NCBI GenBank assembly: GCA_002792395.1 | Contig: PFOG01000178.1 | Location: forward strand, 1 to 7,218 | Source: Candidatus Portnoybacteria bacterium CG_4_10_14_0_2_um_filter_44_20 | GTDB lineage: Bacteria; Patescibacteriota; Minisyncoccia; Portnoybacterales; GCA-002795985 | Reading direction: 5' to 3' | Length of the DNA: 7,218 nucleotides | Shown: positions 4,563 through 7,218 of the stretch, one piece after another | How positions within the stretch are numbered: position 1 is the stretch's first letter | Layout of the letters: the number at the start of each line of letters is the position of its first letter | Translations under genes and position numbers: made by a program | The notes under the pieces: generated by a model | Databases searched by the model: none | What the model was told of the DNA's origin: nothing | Seen by the model: the letters and a program-made list of their open reading frames with translations, nothing else

Positions 4563-5662
4563 TGACAACTTCTTCGTCAGAGCTAAAATATTACAACGCC
4601 TTCAATCTTTTCCCGGAGATCGGAGCCGTAAGATTTAAAAAACTTCTGGCTTATTTTGATTCTTTAGAAAATGCCTGGCAGGCAAGCGAAAGTGATTTCC
4701 GGAACGCCGGGCTTGACGAAAAAATAGCGCAAAAAATTTGCGCCGAACGAAAGAATATCGACCCCGGCAAAGAATTCGAAAAATTAGAAAAGGAAAAAAT
4801 AGCGCTGATAACCGCCGAAGACGAAACCTACCCCAAGCTCCTCAAAGAGATTTATGACCCGCCGGCTGTTTTGTATATCAAAGGCACATTCAAACCACCG
4901 GACGATTTTAGTTTAGCGGTTATCGGTACCAGAAAACCGACCCCCTACGGCACCCAAGCCGCCAGCAACCTCACTCGTGATTTGTCATCCACCGGCCTGA
5001 CGATTGTCAGCGGCCTAGCATTAGGTATCGACACCTTGGCTCACAAGGCTTGTCTGGAAGCACGCGGCCGGACAATCGCGGTTATCGGCTCGGGATTAGA
5101 CAGAAACAGCATCTATCCGTCGAGTAACCGCAGACTTTTCGACATGATTGCCGAAAATGGGGCGGTCATTTCCGAATATCCAATCGGGACCGCGGCAATG
5201 CCCTATCATTTCCCCGCCCGCAACCGCATTATTTCCGGCTTGTCTTTGGGGGTATTGGTCATCGAGGCCACCGAAAAAAGCGGGACATCTCTGACTGCCA
5301 ACCACGCCCTCAGTCAAAACCGCCAAGTTTTTGCCATTCCCGGACCAATTTATTCTCCAAGCTCCGTTGGTCCGAATAATTTGATAAAAATTGGGGCAAA
5401 ATTAGTCTGTAATATTCAGGACGTCCTTGAAGAATTAAACCTTGTTTCTCTCACCGAACAAATCGAAGCCAAAGAGATAATTCCCGACACCGAAGAAGAA
5501 GCGCTAATTTTAAAACTCCTCTCCCACGAACCGCTCCATATTGACAAAATCGTGATAGAAACTAAACTTGACACAGCAACGGTCAGCTCGACTCTGACTT
5601 TAATGGAAATGAAAGGAAAAGCGAAAAATCTTGGCGGGATGCAGTATGTGATAGTAAGATAA
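4562..5662 (+). CDS. dprA: DNA processing protein DprA
   Basis: DprA binds single-stranded DNA taken up during natural transformation and loads RecA on it, in the cytoplasm. The 366-residue product has all three parts. An N-terminal helical SAM/HhH-like region covers about 1-85. The Rossmann-like core (about 90-295) has AVIGTRKPTPYG (119-130), IVSGLALGIDTLAH (148-161), GSGLDRNSIYP (176-186), FPARNRIISGLS (217-228), EKSGTSLTA (238-246) and AIPGP (258-262). A C-terminal winged-helix-like domain covers about 310-366. Length is normal and no key motif is missing. The ATG at 4562 is preferred over a TTG two codons earlier; neither has a Shine-Dalgarno, and a likely promoter lies so close that the mRNA may be leaderless. 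The gene is followed by topA after 187 bp, the dprA-topA order common in bacteria. Confidence 0.97.
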   Translation: MTTSSSELKYYNAFNLFPEIGAVRFKKLLAYFDSLENAWQASESDFRNAGLDEKIAQKICAERKNIDPGKEFEKLEKEKIALITAEDETYPKLLKEIYDPPAVLYIKGTFKPPDDFSLAVIGTRKPTPYGTQAASNLTRDLSSTGLTIVSGLALGIDTLAHKACLEARGRTIAVIGSGLDRNSIYPSSNRRLFDMIAENGAVISEYPIGTAAMPYHFPARNRIISGLSLGVLVIEATEKSGTSLTANHALSQNRQVFAIPGPIYSPSSVGPNNLIKIGAKLVCNIQDVLEELNLVSLTEQIEAKEIIPDTEEEALILKLLSHEPLHIDKIVIETKLDTATVSSTLTLMEMKGKAKNLGGMQYVIVR

Positions 5663-5849
5663 ACTAAATCAATTATTCTAATTAACCTAATTATTTTAAA
5701 GAAATCCCAAGTCCCAATTCCGAATCCGGAAAAAATCACTAAATCGCAGTAACCAAAAACTATTGGTTATCGGGCATTTTCCAGCATTCTGGTTTGGCGA
5801 TTGGTTATTCCTTAGATTAATTAGAGCAATTATAATAATTAGAAATTCA
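5663..5849. repeat. AT-rich repeat-bearing spacer between dprA and topA
   Basis: No gene is seen in this 187-bp spacer. It is bounded by inverted 9-mers TTCTAATTA (5676-5684) and TAATTAGAA (5836-5844). Inside are a direct 9-bp repeat ATTGGTTAT (5762-5770 and 5800-5808) and a hairpin of TAACCA (5750-5755) with TGGTTA (5764-5769). The arrangement is MITE-like, but base composition makes short matches likely, so the element call is tentative. There is no clear terminator or topA Shine-Dalgarno. Confidence 0.45.
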
Positions 5850-7218
5850 TTGAAGCTCGTCATCGTTGAATCACCAACCAAAGCTAAAACCATCCAGCGC
5901 TTTCTGGGCGATGATTTTTTGGTTAAATCAAGCTACGGACATGTCCGCGATCTGCCAAAAAAAGAAATGGGGATTGATATTGAGCATAATTTCAAACCCC
6001 GATACATTATTCCCACCAAGGCGAAAACTAAAGTTTCCGAACTTAAAAAATTATCCGCTAAATCTGAAGAGGTCATTCTGGCAACTGACGAAGATCGCGA
6101 AGGCGAAGCTATTTCTTGGCATTTGGCCGCAGCGCTGAAATTAGACGAGAAAAACGCCAAACGCATAGTCTTCCACGAAATTACCAAATCAGCCATTGAA
6201 AAAGCCTTGGAAACCCCGAGAAAAATAGATATTGACCTCGTCGACGCCCAGCAAGCGCGAAGAATCTTAGACCGCCTGGTCGGCTACGAACTTTCGCCGT
6301 TTCTCTGGAAAAAAATAAGGCGCGGCCTTTCGGCCGGACGTGTGCAATCTGTTGCTCTGCGCTTCATTGTCGAACGCGAACGTGAAATCGAGAAATTCCA
6401 CGAAGAAGAATTTTGGAATATCAAAGCCCGGCTCAAAAAAGAAGATACGACCGAAGAATTTGAAGCGAGCCTCACGGAAAAAAATGGAGAAAAAATCGAA
6501 AAAATCACCGAGACAAAAGTTTTCGCTGGAATATACCGAAATAAAAAAACATCCGTCGCGTCCGTGAAAGAATCGGAAAGCATAAAAGCTGATTTAGAAA
6601 AGTCTTCGTATTCGGTCAAATCCGTTGAACGCAAAGAAGCCCAGGGATTCCCCTCACCGCCATTTACCACCTCCACACTACAACAAGCCGCTATCGGACG
6701 GCTGGGATTTTCCGCCAAGCAAACCATGGCCACGGCTCAAAAACTCTACGAAGAGGGTCATATCACCTACATGCGAACTGATTCGTTTAATCTTTCGCAA
6801 GAATCGCTTGTCTCCGCGCAAAAAACAATTCAAAAAGAATTTGGAATGGAATATGCCCTACCCTCTCCCCGTTTCTTCAAAAACAAATCAAAGAGCGCTC
6901 AAGAGGCGCATGAAGCCATCCGCCCGACCCATCCGGAAAAACTTCCCGAAATGTTCAAAGAGACACTCGATCCCAACCAATATAAACTATACAAACTCAT
7001 CTGGGGCCGTATGGTCGCTTCACAAATGGCGCCGGCTATTTTTGATTCCCTACAAATAGAAATTGAGGCAAAAAACGAGGAGACAAAAAATTCTTATCTT
7101 CTTAGAACCGGTGGGTCGGTTGTAAAATTTGATGGCTACCTAAAGGCCTACGAAAAAAGAAACCAAGGAGAAGCGGAGTTAATTCCAGAGATGAAAGAAA
7201 AAGAACCCTTAACGCTTT
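5850..7218 (+). CDS. topA: DNA topoisomerase I (type IA), 3' end beyond the window
   Basis: TopA relaxes negative supercoils through a transient 5'-phosphotyrosine break. The visible 456 codons start with KLVIVESPTKAKTIQRFLG, the usual TopA N-terminus, including Glu7 of the TOPRIM fold. The acidic motif DEDRE follows (Asp80, Asp82, Glu84), then SAGRVQS (161-167), PPFTTSTLQQ, and GHITYMRTDS with catalytic Tyr307. Late conserved text includes AHEAIRPT. The start is TTG at 5850; no in-frame ATG lies nearby and the codon after it begins the conserved sequence. No Shine-Dalgarno is seen. The frame is open to the last base, so the remaining core and any C-terminal zinc or repeat domains are outside the window. 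No frameshift is apparent. Confidence 0.97.
   Translation, partial: MKLVIVESPTKAKTIQRFLGDDFLVKSSYGHVRDLPKKEMGIDIEHNFKPRYIIPTKAKTKVSELKKLSAKSEEVILATDEDREGEAISWHLAAALKLDEKNAKRIVFHEITKSAIEKALETPRKIDIDLVDAQQARRILDRLVGYELSPFLWKKIRRGLSAGRVQSVALRFIVEREREIEKFHEEEFWNIKARLKKEDTTEEFEASLTEKNGEKIEKITETKVFAGIYRNKKTSVASVKESESIKADLEKSSYSVKSVERKEAQGFPSPPFTTSTLQQAAIGRLGFSAKQTMATAQKLYEEGHITYMRTDSFNLSQESLVSAQKTIQKEFGMEYALPSPRFFKNKSKSAQEAHEAIRPTHPEKLPEMFKETLDPNQYKLYKLIWGRMVASQMAPAIFDSLQIEIEAKNEETKNSYLLRTGGSVVKFDGYLKAYEKRNQGEAELIPEMKEKEPLTL

Noticed and set aside
6284..7059. Open frames of 149 (minus) and 144 (plus) codons in the 3' part
   Set aside because: Both are shadows of topA, whose conserved motifs run unbroken through the region.

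Overview
The window most likely comes from a Candidate Phyla Radiation (Patescibacteria) bacterium, probably Parcubacteria-like. The evidence is indirect: a DUF5671-type membrane protein of the kind seen mainly in that group, compact housekeeping genes, moderate-to-low GC, and intergenic spacers full of short palindromic and AT-rich repeats. No phylogeny was possible. Stops are TAA, with one TGA at the end of hisS, and no gene has an in-frame TGA, so there is no sign of the UGA=Gly code used by SR1/Gracilibacteria.

Layout. The left half is a minus-strand series read lepB (signal peptidase I) -> hisS (histidyl-tRNA synthetase) -> a five-helix membrane protein with a soluble C-terminal domain -> a HIT-family nucleotide hydrolase, whose last codons lie in a 34-bp tandem palindromic repeat at the window edge. 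A 314-bp divergent spacer (3451-3764) separates this from the plus-strand series pth (peptidyl-tRNA hydrolase) -> dprA (DNA-processing/natural transformation) -> topA (topoisomerase I, cut by the window end). The topA frame is open to the last base and starts with TTG, so it is easily overlooked.

Most notable region. The roughly 200-bp pth-dprA spacer is not empty. On the minus strand it has a consensus sigma70 promoter (TTGACA, 17 nt, TATAAT), then about 160 nt that fold back on themselves, then a T7 run. The closing helix has 20 Watson-Crick pairs, 3 G-U pairs and 1 mismatch over 24 positions when read as minus-strand RNA; the G-U pairs would be C-A clashes in plus-strand RNA. I read this as a strongly expressed small RNA, with 6S RNA (ssrS) the best guess from architecture alone. 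Its promoter is interleaved with a likely dprA promoter, which would make dprA nearly leaderless.

Other unusual points. pth carries three repeat-derived segments: a palindrome-rich leader, a (TTTCAAG)x4 heptamer tract inside the coding region, and an in-frame dRS3-like palindromic insert of about 81 bp. The lepB leader can form a long imperfect hairpin with two mutually exclusive inner hairpins, just upstream of a strong Shine-Dalgarno sequence. Functionally the genes serve translation (HisS, Pth), secretion (LepB), DNA uptake (DprA) and DNA topology (TopA); there is no sign of a phage, an IS with a transposase, or a CRISPR array.
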